64,000 bases of DNA from Roseomonas sp. (GTDB lineage: Bacteria > Pseudomonadota > Alphaproteobacteria > Acetobacterales > Acetobacteraceae). The DNA lies in assembly GCA_020249435.1 (NCBI GenBank), contig JADCFQ010000021.1, positions 1 through 64,000 on the forward strand, in the 5' to 3' direction. A program made the position numbers and the translations under genes. A model generated the notes under the pieces. It saw nothing but the letters and a program-made list of their open reading frames with translations, was not told where the DNA came from and did no database searches. Of the stretch, positions 28,648-37,800 are shown piece after piece; within the stretch, counting starts at the first letter, position 1; each line of letters starts with the position of its first letter.

Positions 28648-29774
28648 ACCCGCATCGGCATCAGGACGAACAGCGCTTCCGGCCGGGACGCATCGCGCAC
28701 AATAGTCGGCGCCGCGCCATCGGCGAACATGAATTCCAGCTTGTCTTCGACAAGATCAGTGATGTCGGACAAATACCGCGCCTGGAAGCCAATCTCCAAA
28801 GCGCCGCTGGTATAGGCGACATCATCGCCTTCCAGATCTTCCTGCGCTTCGCCCTGATCCGGGCTCGCGGCCGAAACACGCAAATGATTGGTGCCAAGGC
28901 TGAGCTTCACCGGGCGAGATCTTTCGCTGCTGATCGCCGCCACACGCTTCACTGCATCGGCGAAATCCTTGCGCGGCACAACAAGCTTCTTGTCATTGCC
29001 GCGCGGGATCACGCGTTCATATTCGGGAAAGGTGCCATCAATCAGCTTGCTGGTGAGCGTGACAGTGCCAAGCGCGAATTGCACCTTGGTGTCCGATAGC
29101 CGCACCACGATCTCATCCTGGGTTTCTTCGGCAAGCTTGCGGATTTCATTCACGGTCTTGCGCGGCACGATCACGCCCGGCATGGCCTTCGCACCTTCCG
29201 GCAGCGGTTCTTCCACACGCGCCAGCCGATGCCCATCGGTCGCGACAGCGCGCAGCACCGGCTGGCCTTCGCTTTCGGTCGCGTGGATATAGATGCCGTT
29301 TAGGTAATAGCGTGTTTCTTCAGTGGAAATCGCGAATTTCGTGCGGTCAATCAAATCGCGCAGCACGCCGGCCTTGATGCTGAATTGCACCGGCATGCGC
29401 CCTTCGGTCATGGAAGGAAAATCATCCACCGCCAGCACCGCGAGGCTGGTATTGAAACGGCCAGAACGCAGCGCAAGCGGCCCATCGCCGCCGCCATGGT
29501 CGAATTCAACGCGCGCCCCTTCGGGCAGGTTGCGAATGATTTCATAAAGCGTTGCCGCCGGCGCCGTGGTGCGCCCAGCGCGTGCCACCGTGACCCCTGC
29601 GATATCTTCGACCACCGCGATTTCCATATCGGTTGCGGTCAGTTTCAGCGCGCCGCCGGAACTCGCTTCGATCATGACATTGGCAAGGATGGGGATGGTG
29701 TTGCGCCGTTCCACCACGCTTTGCACATGGGTGAGCGCCTTGAGCAATACCGCCCTGTCAACCGAGAATTTCAT
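28644..29774 (-). CDS. dnaN: DNA polymerase III sliding clamp (beta)
   Basis: The beta clamp ring confers processivity. The 376-residue protein has three clamp folds: MKFSVDRAVLLKALTHVQSV at the N terminus, NGIYIHATESEGQPVLRAVATDGHRL in the middle and the C-terminal LMPMRV. The stop overlaps recF. The 210-base gap to dnaA holds one near-match to a DnaA box (TGTGGAAAA, 29948-29956) but no cluster. Confidence 0.96.
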   Translation of the reverse strand: MKFSVDRAVLLKALTHVQSVVERRNTIPILANVMIEASSGGALKLTATDMEIAVVEDIAGVTVARAGRTTAPAATLYEIIRNLPEGARVEFDHGGGDGPLALRSGRFNTSLAVLAVDDFPSMTEGRMPVQFSIKAGVLRDLIDRTKFAISTEETRYYLNGIYIHATESEGQPVLRAVATDGHRLARVEEPLPEGAKAMPGVIVPRKTVNEIRKLAEETQDEIVVRLSDTKVQFALGTVTLTSKLIDGTFPEYERVIPRGNDKKLVVPRKDFADAVKRVAAISSERSRPVKLSLGTNHLRVSAASPDQGEAQEDLEGDDVAYTSGALEIGFQARYLSDITDLVEDKLEFMFADGAAPTIVRDASRPEALFVLMPMRV

Positions 29775-29984
29775 CGTTCCGACGCCCCGATCCTGTTGTG
29801 GCGATCTCAGCCGCAGCCAGATGGGCTACGGGGGTGAACCGCCAGTGAAATCCTGCCCGGGCGACAAAGCTGCCGAATCGGCGCGATGCAGCGCCCGGAT
29901 TCGTTCCCCCATACCAGCCTGGAAGGGGCCAGAAAAGCGGCCCAGCCTGTGGAAAACTTACCTTGGACTGCCCTGACCAGCCCT

Positions 29985-31403
29985 TCAGGTTTCCAGCATG
30001 CGCCGAAGCAGTTCCACATCCTCAGCGAAGGACCCATCGCCCTGCATCAGCTCCGCCACACGAGAGACGGCATGCATAACGGTCGTATGGTCCCGATTGC
30101 CAAAGCGCCGCCCGATTTCAGGGAGTGAGCGCGATGTCAGCTGCTTTGCCAAATACATCGCGACCTGCCGGGGCCGCGCGACATTGCGGGCGCGGCGGGC
30201 GGAGGACATGTCGGTCAGGCGGATATTGTAATGCTCGGCGACCTTGCGCTGAATTTCCTCAATCGTGACGCGCCGGTCATGGGCGCGGAGGATATCATGC
30301 AAAACCTCCTGCGCGCCTTCGAGGGTAATGGGCCGGCCAAACAGATTGGCCCAGGCGATCAGGCGATTAAGCGCGCCTTCCAATTCCCGCACATTGGACG
30401 TGATCTTATGCGCCAGGAATTCCATGACGCGCGACGGCACCGCAACCCCGGATGACGCTGCCTTGGCTTCCAGGATCGAGATGCGGAGTTCATAGGTGGT
30501 CGCGTGCAGATCAGCCACCATGCCGCAGCCAAGGCGCGTGCGCAGCCGATCTTCAATGCCAGACAGGTCGGATGGCGATTTGTCGGCGGAAATCACAATC
30601 TGCTTGCCGGCATCCACCAGCGCATTGAAGGTATGGAAGAATTCTTCCTGCGTATTGTCCTTGCCGATCAGGAATTGCAGGTCATCCACCATCAGCACAT
30701 CAACCGAACGCAGCGTTTCCTTGAATTCCATGGTGGCTTGGCTGCGCAGCGCGGCGATGAAGCGATACATGAATTTCTCGGCGCTCATATAGGCAACTTG
30801 GCGCGTCGGATGCTGTTCGCGAATGGCCCATGCAATGGCGTGCATCAGATGCGTCTTGCCAAGCCCAACACCGCCATACAGGAACAGCGGATTGAAGCCA
30901 GGTGTTACTGGCTTTTCCGCCACACGGCGCGCACAGGCATGGGCGAATTCATTGGGCTTGCCGACAATGAAGCTATCAAAGGTGAAGCGCGGATCAAGCG
31001 GTGCGGACCAATCGCCGCGCGGATCAGCGGCACGGGGCGTGGCATTCGTCAGGCTTTCCGCCAAGGGCTGCGGGCCATTTGCCGAAGCTTCTTCAGTAGC
31101 CGCGCGGCTGCCGACCGCCACACGCAAATCAACCCGGCGAATGGCGGGGTTTTGTTGTTGCCACAGCGCACGAAGCCGATCACCATAATGGCTGCTCACC
31201 CAATCGCGCAGAAAGCGCGTCGGCAGCGTGATGGTCGCCTCATCACCATCAACAGAGGCCAAGGTCATTTGCCGAAGCCAGCTGCGGAATTCGACATCGC
31301 CCACTTCTTCGCGCAGTTTGGCGCGGATACGGGCCCATGCTTCCGCCCAGGCAGCGGGACCTTGCGGGGGCGTGCCATCGCTTAGCTTTTCAGTGCTCCG
31401 CAA
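29985..31403 (-). CDS. dnaA: chromosomal replication initiator DnaA
   Basis: DnaA binds origin boxes and melts DNA. The 472-residue protein has an N-terminal domain I (AWARIRAKLREEVGDVEFRSWL), a linker, an AAA+ domain with Walker A (GGVGLGKTH, about 177-185) and Walker B (VLMVDDLQFL), and a C-terminal box-binding helix-turn-helix with the signature RDHTTVMHAV. The start is TTG at 31403, since no ATG or GTG lies at the family N terminus; AAGGGGGC six bases upstream is a strong Shine-Dalgarno. It lies downstream of rpsT on the same strand. Confidence 0.96.
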   Translation of the reverse strand: MRSTEKLSDGTPPQGPAAWAEAWARIRAKLREEVGDVEFRSWLRQMTLASVDGDEATITLPTRFLRDWVSSHYGDRLRALWQQQNPAIRRVDLRVAVGSRAATEEASANGPQPLAESLTNATPRAADPRGDWSAPLDPRFTFDSFIVGKPNEFAHACARRVAEKPVTPGFNPLFLYGGVGLGKTHLMHAIAWAIREQHPTRQVAYMSAEKFMYRFIAALRSQATMEFKETLRSVDVLMVDDLQFLIGKDNTQEEFFHTFNALVDAGKQIVISADKSPSDLSGIEDRLRTRLGCGMVADLHATTYELRISILEAKAASSGVAVPSRVMEFLAHKITSNVRELEGALNRLIAWANLFGRPITLEGAQEVLHDILRAHDRRVTIEEIQRKVAEHYNIRLTDMSSARRARNVARPRQVAMYLAKQLTSRSLPEIGRRFGNRDHTTVMHAVSRVAELMQGDGSFAEDVELLRRMLET

Positions 31404-31600
31404 AACGCTGCCCCCTTCACGCTCAAAACCATTATTCCCCGTTGCAAGGCATCATGCGGCGGAGCGCAGTGAAAGATCAATAGCAAAAAAACCCGAACGA
31501 CAAATTTACAAAAAGGCGTGCCACCATGTCGTTTTTTCTTGACATGCTGGCTTCGATTATCGGCTTACAGGATGGCCAACGCAGTTCAAAAAACACAAAC

Positions 31601-31629
31601 AAAAAGACGCGCTGCCAAAGCAACGCGCC
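31601..31629 (-). terminator. intrinsic terminator of rpsT
   Basis: On the minus strand a 10-bp stem (arms 31620-31629 and 31606-31615, with G-U pairs) around a four-base loop is followed by TTTTT. It lies about 35 bases after the rpsT stop and separates it from dnaA. Confidence 0.8.
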
Positions 31630-31663
31630 TCCATCTCAACATAAAAAAAGAAGATGCGCGCCG

Positions 31664-31930
31664 TCAGGCGCCGGCAGACTTCACGCGCGCCGAGAGCCGC
31701 GACAATTTCCGCGCGACCGTGTTGGCGTGCAGCACACCCTTGGTTGCAGCGCGCTGCATTTCGGGTTGCGCCGCGCGAAAGGCTTCCTGCGCTGCGGCCT
31801 TGTCGCCCGACTTCACCGCTTCTTCGACCTTGCGCAAAAAGCTGCGCACGCGCGACTTGCGCGCCTTGTTGCGCGCGCTGCGCTTTTCAATCTGACGAAT
31901 GCGCTTACGCGCGGAAGCATTATTGGCCAT
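31664..31930 (-). CDS. rpsT: 30S ribosomal protein S20
   Basis: S20 binds 16S rRNA and stabilises the small subunit. The 88-residue basic helical protein has [20 protein letters not shown], then NKARKSRVR and a C-terminal [19 protein letters not shown] 31930 is chosen over an ATG five codons upstream because [10 protein letters not shown] is the universal start. The rpsT-dnaA neighbourhood is common in Rhodospirillales/Acetobacteraceae. A terminator follows. Confidence 0.96.
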   Translation of the reverse strand: MANNASARKRIRQIEKRSARNKARKSRVRSFLRKVEEAVKSGDKAAAQEAFRAAQPEMQRAATKGVLHANTVARKLSRLSARVKSAGA

Positions 31931-32093
31931 GGGCTGTCTGTTCAAACCTGAAGATGGAAAGGCCGGCGTCCCGCCAGCGAAGGGCGCGTAACTACCCCCG
32001 GAGCATGCTTCGCGTCAAGTCGGGTGAGCCGCCTTGCCACCGGATGCCGCAGCACCGCTTTTCTTTACCTTCCGACCCGCTAAATACCACGCC

Positions 32094-32801
32094 ATGAAGC
32101 GTTTCTGGGAAGCGGCCCTGGCCGTGCCAAGGCTTGAAGGTGGCTATGGGGTAGTGCTGGATGGCCGTCCCCTTCGGCTGCCCGGCGGCAATATCCTCAC
32201 CACCGAAAGCCACCCCTTGGCCGAGGCGATTGCCGAGGAATGGCACAAGGCCGGCGGCACCAAGGGCGGTGAGATGCGCCAGGATGATGTGCCCCTCACC
32301 CGGCTTTTGGGCGCCGCCCAGGAACGGATCGCGCCAGACCTGAAGGCCATCGTGGAAGGCCTCGTTAAATATGGCGAAACCGATCTGCTCTGCTACCGGG
32401 CCGAGGATCACCGCCTGGCCGCCCGGCAGGCGGAAGCCTGGCAGCCGATGCTGGACTGGGCCGCGCTGGCGCTGGGTGCGCCGCTCAGCACCACGCAGGG
32501 CCTGATGCCCGTGCCGCAAGCCCCGGCAAGCCTGGCCGCGCTTCAGGCTGCGGTCGCGCGGCATGATGCGGCGGGGCTCGCCGCGCTTGGTGTTGCCGTG
32601 CCGGCCTTGGGCAGCCTGGTGCTTGGCCTCGCCCTCAGCCTTGGGCGACTGGATGCCGAGGAAGCGCATCGCCTGGCCACCGTGGATGAGCTGTATCAGG
32701 AGGAATTCTGGGGCCACGATGATGAGGCCGCGGCGCGCCGCGCGGACCGGTTGGCTGAGGTGAGGCTGGCAGCGCGTTTCATGGCGCTGATGGCGGGATG
32801 A
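32094..32801 (+). CDS. ATP12-family F1-ATPase assembly chaperone
   Basis: This 235-residue relative of mitochondrial Atp12 is expected to assist F1 alpha-subunit assembly. It shows the family start MKRFWEAALAVPRLEGGYGVVLDGRPLRLP, AIAEEWHKAGG, DLLCYRAEDH, the helical end with LGLALSLGRLDAEEA, and EEFWGHDDEA. Its presence supports an alphaproteobacterial origin. ATG 32094 is taken instead of an upstream in-frame start because it gives the family N terminus. Confidence 0.92.
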   Translation: MKRFWEAALAVPRLEGGYGVVLDGRPLRLPGGNILTTESHPLAEAIAEEWHKAGGTKGGEMRQDDVPLTRLLGAAQERIAPDLKAIVEGLVKYGETDLLCYRAEDHRLAARQAEAWQPMLDWAALALGAPLSTTQGLMPVPQAPASLAALQAAVARHDAAGLAALGVAVPALGSLVLGLALSLGRLDAEEAHRLATVDELYQEEFWGHDDEAAARRADRLAEVRLAARFMALMAG

Positions 32802-32877
32802 GGCTTTTGCGCTAGGCTTTCGGTGATTGATCTTGTCGGTCGTGCCTGTCTCGACCGGCTTCGCCCCGGAGCCCGCC

Positions 32878-33681
32878 ATGAGAAAAACTATCCGCCACGT
32901 GCTGCTGATGCTGTTGGTCGCGCTGCCGATCCTGCCCGCGCATGCAGAGCCCGAACCGCTGATGGAAGACCCCTTCGGCATTATCGGCGCCGCCCCCACC
33001 CCCGTTGGCGGCCAAACCTTGGCCCTTGGTCTTGGCTATTCCCGCGCGCGGAATGGCGCGAACCGCGATCTTTACGGCGGCGCGCTGGAAGCCGAAGCGG
33101 GCTTGGTCCGCGGGCTTGATCTGCGTTTTGCCCAAACAGCGGAATACGGCCCCGCGGCACCTTACCCGGCGGATGACACCAAGCGGCTTTGGGGCGGGCT
33201 TTCGCAGCTCGGGCTGCGTTGGCAAATCCTGGAAGAAGATGGTTGGCGCCCGGCGCTGGGTGTTTTCGGTGCTGTGCGCACCGCCTATGGCGAGACAAGC
33301 GGGCCATCGCAAAGCGGGCAGATTGTTGGCCTGCTGAGCAAGACTCTGATTGAAGGCCCGCGCCCGCTGGCGTTTTCCTTCAATGCCGGCTGGTCTGAGT
33401 TATTCAATGCGGAACCGGGGGAAAGGGCGGGGCGGTATGAATTCGCCACCGGGATTACGCAGAACCTGACGCAGAATACGTCACTCGGTGTCAGCTATTT
33501 GCGCGCGCAGCAGGATCGTGGCGAGAAGGATCTGAACCTTATCGCTGCAGGGCTTTGGCATCGACTGGGGCGCGCTGGCCCCATCATGGCGGCTGGGGTT
33601 GGCGCAGGCATAGGCGATGATTCGCCGAACTTTCTGGTCTTCGCTTCCTTCAAATGGCTGTTTGGTGCGGCAGCGCCGTGA
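32878..33681 (+). CDS. secreted outer-membrane beta-barrel protein, MetA-pathway-like
   Basis: This 267-residue protein has a clear signal peptide (MRKTIRHVLLMLLVALPILPAHA). The mature part shows alternating aromatic/hydrophobic beta strands (LALGLGYSRAR, GLRWQILEEDGW, ATGITQNLTQNTSLGVSYL, FASFKWLFG). This pattern fits the transporter/phenol MetA-pathway outer-membrane superfamily. The function is unknown. It follows the ATP12 gene by 76 bases on the same strand. Confidence 0.7.
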   Translation: MRKTIRHVLLMLLVALPILPAHAEPEPLMEDPFGIIGAAPTPVGGQTLALGLGYSRARNGANRDLYGGALEAEAGLVRGLDLRFAQTAEYGPAAPYPADDTKRLWGGLSQLGLRWQILEEDGWRPALGVFGAVRTAYGETSGPSQSGQIVGLLSKTLIEGPRPLAFSFNAGWSELFNAEPGERAGRYEFATGITQNLTQNTSLGVSYLRAQQDRGEKDLNLIAAGLWHRLGRAGPIMAAGVGAGIGDDSPNFLVFASFKWLFGAAAP

Positions 33682-33693
33682 AGCCGTTCCCCG

Positions 33694-34932
33694 TTACGCC
33701 TCAATGGCCTGATAGGTCAGCATATTGATCAGGCGACGATAGTGTTGGCGCAATTCACCAGGTGCATGGGCCATGAAGACAACGCTTAGCCGTTCAGCAG
33801 GATCGGCCCAGAAATAGGTGCCCCAAACGCCGGACCAGCCAAAAGCGCCGGGCGCGCCCATAAGGCCCGATCCTCCGCGCGAAAGGCGCACCGCGACCGT
33901 CAGGCCAAAGCCATAGCCATCCAAGGCCGGGTCCATGCTGGCCACGCGATTTTCGATGCCCTGCAAATGATCCGATGCCATCCAGGCAACCGTTTGCGGC
34001 GCCAGCACACGCACGCCATTCAAAACGCCGCCGGCGCGTAGCATTTCGGCAAAGCGGAGATAATCGGCAGCGGTTGAAACCAAACCCGCGCCACCGGTTT
34101 CCATCTTTGGCGCACGCAACGGCGCTTCGACAGATTGCGGTGCGCCCGTGATGGGGTCTTTCGCGAAGGGTCGCGCAAAGCGCGCCAGTTTTTCCGCCGG
34201 CAGCATATAGCCGGTTTCCGCCATGCCGAGCGGCGCGAAAACACGTTCCCGCATCAGCGCACCAAGCGAGGCACCGCCCGCGCGTTCCGCAACCGCGCCC
34301 AGCACATCAGTGGAAAGCCCATATTCCCAAACCGTGCCGGGGTGGTGGCGGAGCGGCAGCTTGCCCAATGCCTGCGCAAAGCCCTCCGTATCCATATTCT
34401 CGGCGACCCAGAAGGAACCAGGCGGTGCCACGGCATGCACCGCCGAGCCATCGCGCCCGCCATACACCAGGCCCGTGGTGTGGCGCATGGCATCCTGCAC
34501 CGTCATGGGGCGCTTCGCGGCTTCGGTTTCAATTGGGCCTTGGCCGGACAGCATCACTGGCGTTGGCTTCGCGACCCGCATTTGCATCAACGGCGGCAGC
34601 CAGGCCCCGACCGGGTCTGTCACCAACATCCGGCCTTCTTCAATCAGCGAAAGCGCCACCACGCCGGTGACGGGCTTGGTCATGGAGGCGATGGAGAACA
34701 TCGCATCCGCTTGCATCGGTGCGCCGGATACGGGATCGCGCGCGCCAATTGCTTCCAGATGCACAAGCTTGCCATCACGCGCGATGGCAACAACGCAGCC
34801 CGGCAGCCTGCCCGCCGCCATTTCGCGTTCCATCGCCGGGCGAATACGCGCGAGCCTTGCGGCGGACATGCCAACCAATTCAGGCTGCACCACCGGCAAA
34901 GGCGGTGTATCGGTTTCAATCACCGGGGTCAT
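33694..34932 (-). CDS. serine hydrolase of the beta-lactamase (class C-like) family
   Basis: This 412-residue penicillin-binding-protein-like hydrolase has the nucleophile in SMTK (FSIASMTKPVTG), a YGLS element in the Tyr position, and no signal peptide, so it is cytoplasmic. It may act as an esterase or peptidase rather than a lactamase. Its ATG overlaps the stop of the upstream metallo-hydrolase gene (34929-34932), so the two are translationally coupled. Confidence 0.9.
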   Translation of the reverse strand: MTPVIETDTPPLPVVQPELVGMSAARLARIRPAMEREMAAGRLPGCVVAIARDGKLVHLEAIGARDPVSGAPMQADAMFSIASMTKPVTGVVALSLIEEGRMLVTDPVGAWLPPLMQMRVAKPTPVMLSGQGPIETEAAKRPMTVQDAMRHTTGLVYGGRDGSAVHAVAPPGSFWVAENMDTEGFAQALGKLPLRHHPGTVWEYGLSTDVLGAVAERAGGASLGALMRERVFAPLGMAETGYMLPAEKLARFARPFAKDPITGAPQSVEAPLRAPKMETGGAGLVSTAADYLRFAEMLRAGGVLNGVRVLAPQTVAWMASDHLQGIENRVASMDPALDGYGFGLTVAVRLSRGGSGLMGAPGAFGWSGVWGTYFWADPAERLSVVFMAHAPGELRQHYRRLINMLTYQAIEA

Positions 34933-35582
34933 GGCGCGTTTTCTCCGACAAAAGGATTGCTCTGCCGTTCCGCGCCAAAGCTGGAAGCCGGGCCATGGCC
35001 GCAGAGGAATTGGATATGGTCACCAAGCGGAAACAGTTTTGTCCGAATGGCCTGCAGCAAGGCTGCCGTGTCCCCATAGGGAAAATCCGTGCGCCCGATG
35101 GAGCCCTGAAACAGCACATCACCCACAATCGCGATGCCCATATCCGGGTTCACGAAAACCACATGCCCCGGCGTATGGCCCGGGCAATGCAGCACATCAA
35201 AGGCAATGCCGGCGATGTCCACCTGTTCGCCTTCTTCAAGCCAGCGGCTGGGCGTGACAGTGCGGCATTGCAGCCCGTATTTTGCACCCTGTTCCACCAG
35301 GCCATCCAGCAGAAAAGCATCGGCGCGATGCGGGCCTTCAATCGGGATATTGCCCAGCACTTCCGCCAATTCCGCGGCACCGCCCGCATGATCCATATGG
35401 CCATGCGTCAGCAGGATGCGGTCAATGGTGATGCCGGCTTCAGTAATGGCGCCTTCAATGCGCGCGACATCGCCGCCAGGGTCTATCACGACGCCGTGTT
35501 TGGTGTCCTGATCCCAGATCAGGGCACAGTTTTGCTGAAAGGGTGTCACGGGGATGATGGCGGCGGCGAGGGTCATGGCCAA
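34929..35582 (-). CDS. MBL-fold metallohydrolase (glyoxalase II-like)
   Basis: This 217-residue metallo-beta-lactamase-fold protein has the zinc motif THGHMDHAGG, further ligands in the HCPGHTPGHV and VGDVLFQGSIGRTDFP segments, and LCGHGPASSF at the end. This layout is that of the glyoxalase II-like/YcbL group. It has no secretion signal. Two near Met codons (35582 and 35576) are possible starts. It forms a small operon with the serine hydrolase downstream and the DUF2783 gene upstream. Confidence 0.92.
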   Translation of the reverse strand: MAMTLAAAIIPVTPFQQNCALIWDQDTKHGVVIDPGGDVARIEGAITEAGITIDRILLTHGHMDHAGGAAELAEVLGNIPIEGPHRADAFLLDGLVEQGAKYGLQCRTVTPSRWLEEGEQVDIAGIAFDVLHCPGHTPGHVVFVNPDMGIAIVGDVLFQGSIGRTDFPYGDTAALLQAIRTKLFPLGDHIQFLCGHGPASSFGAERQSNPFVGENAP

Positions 35583-35625
35583 AGGCTGGCCCGATCAGGG
35601 CCAAAGGTAAAGCCGCTGCGGCGTT

Positions 35626-35838
35626 CTATTTCTTGTGTACCTGCGCAAGCGTGGCGCGTGCTAGCGCCAGGGCTTCGCCGAGTGCCGCCATATCGCCAAG
35701 CTGATTGGCGAGAATCAGCACCAAAGCGGCATTCAGATCAGCGCTTTGGCTTTCCGTCAGGCCACGATGCGCTTCAATAATGGCGCGATAGGCCTCATCG
35801 GGATCGGCGAAGCGCGCCTTGGTATCAAGCCCTGTCAT
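35626..35838 (-). CDS. DUF2783 protein, 70 aa
   Basis: This small helical protein matches the DUF2783 family: MTGLDTKARFADPDEAYRAI, then IEAHRGLTESQSADLNAALVL and ILANQLGD. The function is unknown. The frame is open upstream through the tRNA gene, but ATG 35838 gives the family start. In related genomes this gene lies next to an MBL-fold hydrolase, as here, which suggests a linked role. Confidence 0.8.
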   Translation of the reverse strand: MTGLDTKARFADPDEAYRAIIEAHRGLTESQSADLNAALVLILANQLGDMAALGEALALARATLAQVHKK

Positions 35839-35941
35839 GCCGCATCTGCCTTCCTGAACCTTGGCTTCAGCGCGGTCTCGCCATTCAAAGACAGAAACCA
35901 GCGCGGCTACCGCCAGCGAGCGCAGTGATGAATTGAAAAAT

Positions 35942-36018
35942 TGGCGGACCCGATACGATTCGAACGTACGACCTTTGCCTTCGGAGGGCAACGCTCTATC
36001 CAGCTGAGCTACGGGTCC
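35942..36018 (-). tRNA. tRNA-Arg (anticodon CCG)
   Basis: The minus strand folds as a complete 77-base cloverleaf: acceptor GGACCCG/CGGGTCC, D arm with GCTCAGCTGGATAGAGC, anticodon stem TTGCC/GGCAA with loop CTCCGAA (anticodon CCG, reads CGG), T arm with GTTCGAATC and an encoded 3' CCA. It lies between the DUF2783 gene and pheA. Confidence 0.97.
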
Positions 36019-36077
36019 CCAAAAACGCTTCTAGCCTGCCCATCCGCTCAGGGAAAGGGCTTTTGCCAAGCGCCCCC

Positions 36078-36935
36078 TCATTCCGCCGGAATTGATTGTT
36101 CCAGCCGATAGGGATGCGCGCGATAGGCGCCCAGGATTTTCATGGAGGAGGAGAAAAACGCCAGCTCCTCAAACGCGCGGCGGAGCCCTGGCTGATCCGG
36201 ATGGCCATCCACGTCACACAGGAATTGCGTCGCGGCGAAGCGCCCACCCACCATATAGCTTTCCAGCTTGGTCATATTGATCCCATTGGTGGCAAAGCCG
36301 CCCAAAGCCTTATAGAGCGCGGCGGGGATGGACCGGACCTGAAAGACAAAGGTGGTCACCACATTGGGCGCCTCCACCGGCGCATCCGCCCTATCGCGGG
36401 ACATGACGTAAAAGCGCGTCGTGTTATGCGCCTCATCCTCCACATTCCGCTTCAGCACTTCCAGCCCATAGATTTCGGCGGCCAATTCGCTGGCAATGGC
36501 GGCATCTTCCACGCCGCCACGCTCAGCAATCAGTGCTGCGGCGCCGGCGGTATCGGCTTCAATCACCGGGGTCAGGTTCATGTCCTTCAGCAGGCGCAGC
36601 ACCTGGCCCAAAGCAACCGGATGGCTATGGGCGCGCTTCAGCGTGGAAAGGCTCGCGCCCTTTGGCGCCAGCAGGCAATGTTCCACGCGCTGAAAATGCT
36701 CGCCCACCACGAAAAGCCCGGAATCGGGCAGCATGCGGTGAATATCCGGCACCCGGCCGGCGAGCGAATTCTCGCAAGGCAGCATGGCCAGATCGCATTG
36801 CCCATCGCGCAGCGCTGCCATGGCTGCTTCGAAGGATGGGCAGGGCAAGGTTTCTGAGCCCGGATAGGCAGCGCGGCAGGCGAGGTCAGAATAGGCGCCA
36901 AGAACGCCCTGAAAGGCAATGCGATGGGCTGACAT
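36078..36935 (-). CDS. pheA: prephenate dehydratase
   Basis: PheA converts prephenate to phenylpyruvate in phenylalanine synthesis. The 285-residue monofunctional form, without a chorismate mutase domain, has IAFQGVLGAYSDLACR at the N terminus, the catalytic NTTRF motif and a C-terminal ACT domain (GGFATNGINMTKLESYMVGG) for allosteric control by phenylalanine. It lies 11 bases after kdsB's... downstream neighbour on the same strand: kdsB precedes it with a gap of 11 bases, so the two are probably co-transcribed. Confidence 0.94.
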   Translation of the reverse strand: MSAHRIAFQGVLGAYSDLACRAAYPGSETLPCPSFEAAMAALRDGQCDLAMLPCENSLAGRVPDIHRMLPDSGLFVVGEHFQRVEHCLLAPKGASLSTLKRAHSHPVALGQVLRLLKDMNLTPVIEADTAGAAALIAERGGVEDAAIASELAAEIYGLEVLKRNVEDEAHNTTRFYVMSRDRADAPVEAPNVVTTFVFQVRSIPAALYKALGGFATNGINMTKLESYMVGGRFAATQFLCDVDGHPDQPGLRRAFEELAFFSSSMKILGAYRAHPYRLEQSIPAE

Positions 36936-36946
36936 GGGTATTTCCT

Positions 36947-37678
36947 TCAGGGGGCCAAAAGGGCGCGGGCGCGTTCAAGGTCTTCGGGCGTATCCACGCC
37001 AAAGGGGCCGTGTTCCACCCGAGCGGCGCTGATTTTCATGCCCGCTTCCAGGGCACGAAGCTGTTCCAGCTTTTCGCGCAGTTCAAGCGGGCTGGCCGGC
37101 AGAGTCACAAAGCGGTCGAGCGCAGCACGGCGATAGGCATAGACACCAATATGATGCCAGCGCGGCCCATCCCCCCAGGGGATTGGCAGGCGGGAGAAAT
37201 ACAGCGCCGGCGCCACCATGGCATCGCCGGTGAAGGCGCAGGCGCATTTAACAAAGGAATCGGTACGCGCTTCCACCTCATTGGCAATCGGGCAGACCAG
37301 CGTGCCGATATCCACAGCCGGGTCTTCCAAAGGCGCCAGCACGGCGCGGAGTGTCTCCGGCCTAATGGTCGGGAAATCGCCCTGCAGATTGACCACCACG
37401 TCAAACTCGCCCGCCGGGTCCAGCGCCTTCATGGCGCGCTGTACGCGATCCGTGCCGGAAGGCACATCATCGGCCACTAATACGGCCTGTGCTCCGGCAG
37501 CGCTGGCGGCGGCGGCGATTTCCTCCTCGGCGCAGGCCACTGCCAGGGGGCCGATCCCGGCTTCTCGGGCGCGATCAAGCACATGGGCGATCATGGGGCG
37601 GCCATGAATATCGGCCAGTGGCTTGCCGGGCAGGCGGGTCGCGGCCATACGGGCAGGGATGACAAGGATAGGACGCAA
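36947..37678 (-). CDS. kdsB: CMP-KDO synthetase (3-deoxy-manno-octulosonate cytidylyltransferase)
   Basis: KdsB activates KDO with CTP for LPS inner-core synthesis. The 243-residue product has IPARMAATRLPGKPLADI, DDVPSGTDR, VVNLQGDFPT and the C-terminal GVDTPEDLERAR. The start is taken as TTG at 37678, because an ATG at 37762 would add 28 residues lacking family similarity and the family N terminus begins just before ILVIPARMAATR. GGAG lies about ten bases upstream of the TTG. It diverges from cycM and precedes pheA by 11 bases. Confidence 0.92.
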   Translation of the reverse strand: MRPILVIPARMAATRLPGKPLADIHGRPMIAHVLDRAREAGIGPLAVACAEEEIAAAASAAGAQAVLVADDVPSGTDRVQRAMKALDPAGEFDVVVNLQGDFPTIRPETLRAVLAPLEDPAVDIGTLVCPIANEVEARTDSFVKCACAFTGDAMVAPALYFSRLPIPWGDGPRWHHIGVYAYRRAALDRFVTLPASPLELREKLEQLRALEAGMKISAARVEHGPFGVDTPEDLERARALLAP

Positions 37679-37800
37679 GGAAAAGGGCTCCGGCCGCCTT
37701 GTCGGCGGGGTGGGTGATCTATATGTTCCCGGCGTTCTAAAGAAGCGTGTCCCCGGGTGCAAACCGGCTGGCAGCGCCCGGTGTGAGGAAGAGCTTAGCC

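Noticed and set aside
29775-31663. oriC call at dnaA
   Set aside because: Only one imperfect DnaA box; no cluster and no clear unwinding element.
35839-35991. Longer start for the DUF2783 gene
   Set aside because: The added residues are a translation of tRNA-Arg sequence.
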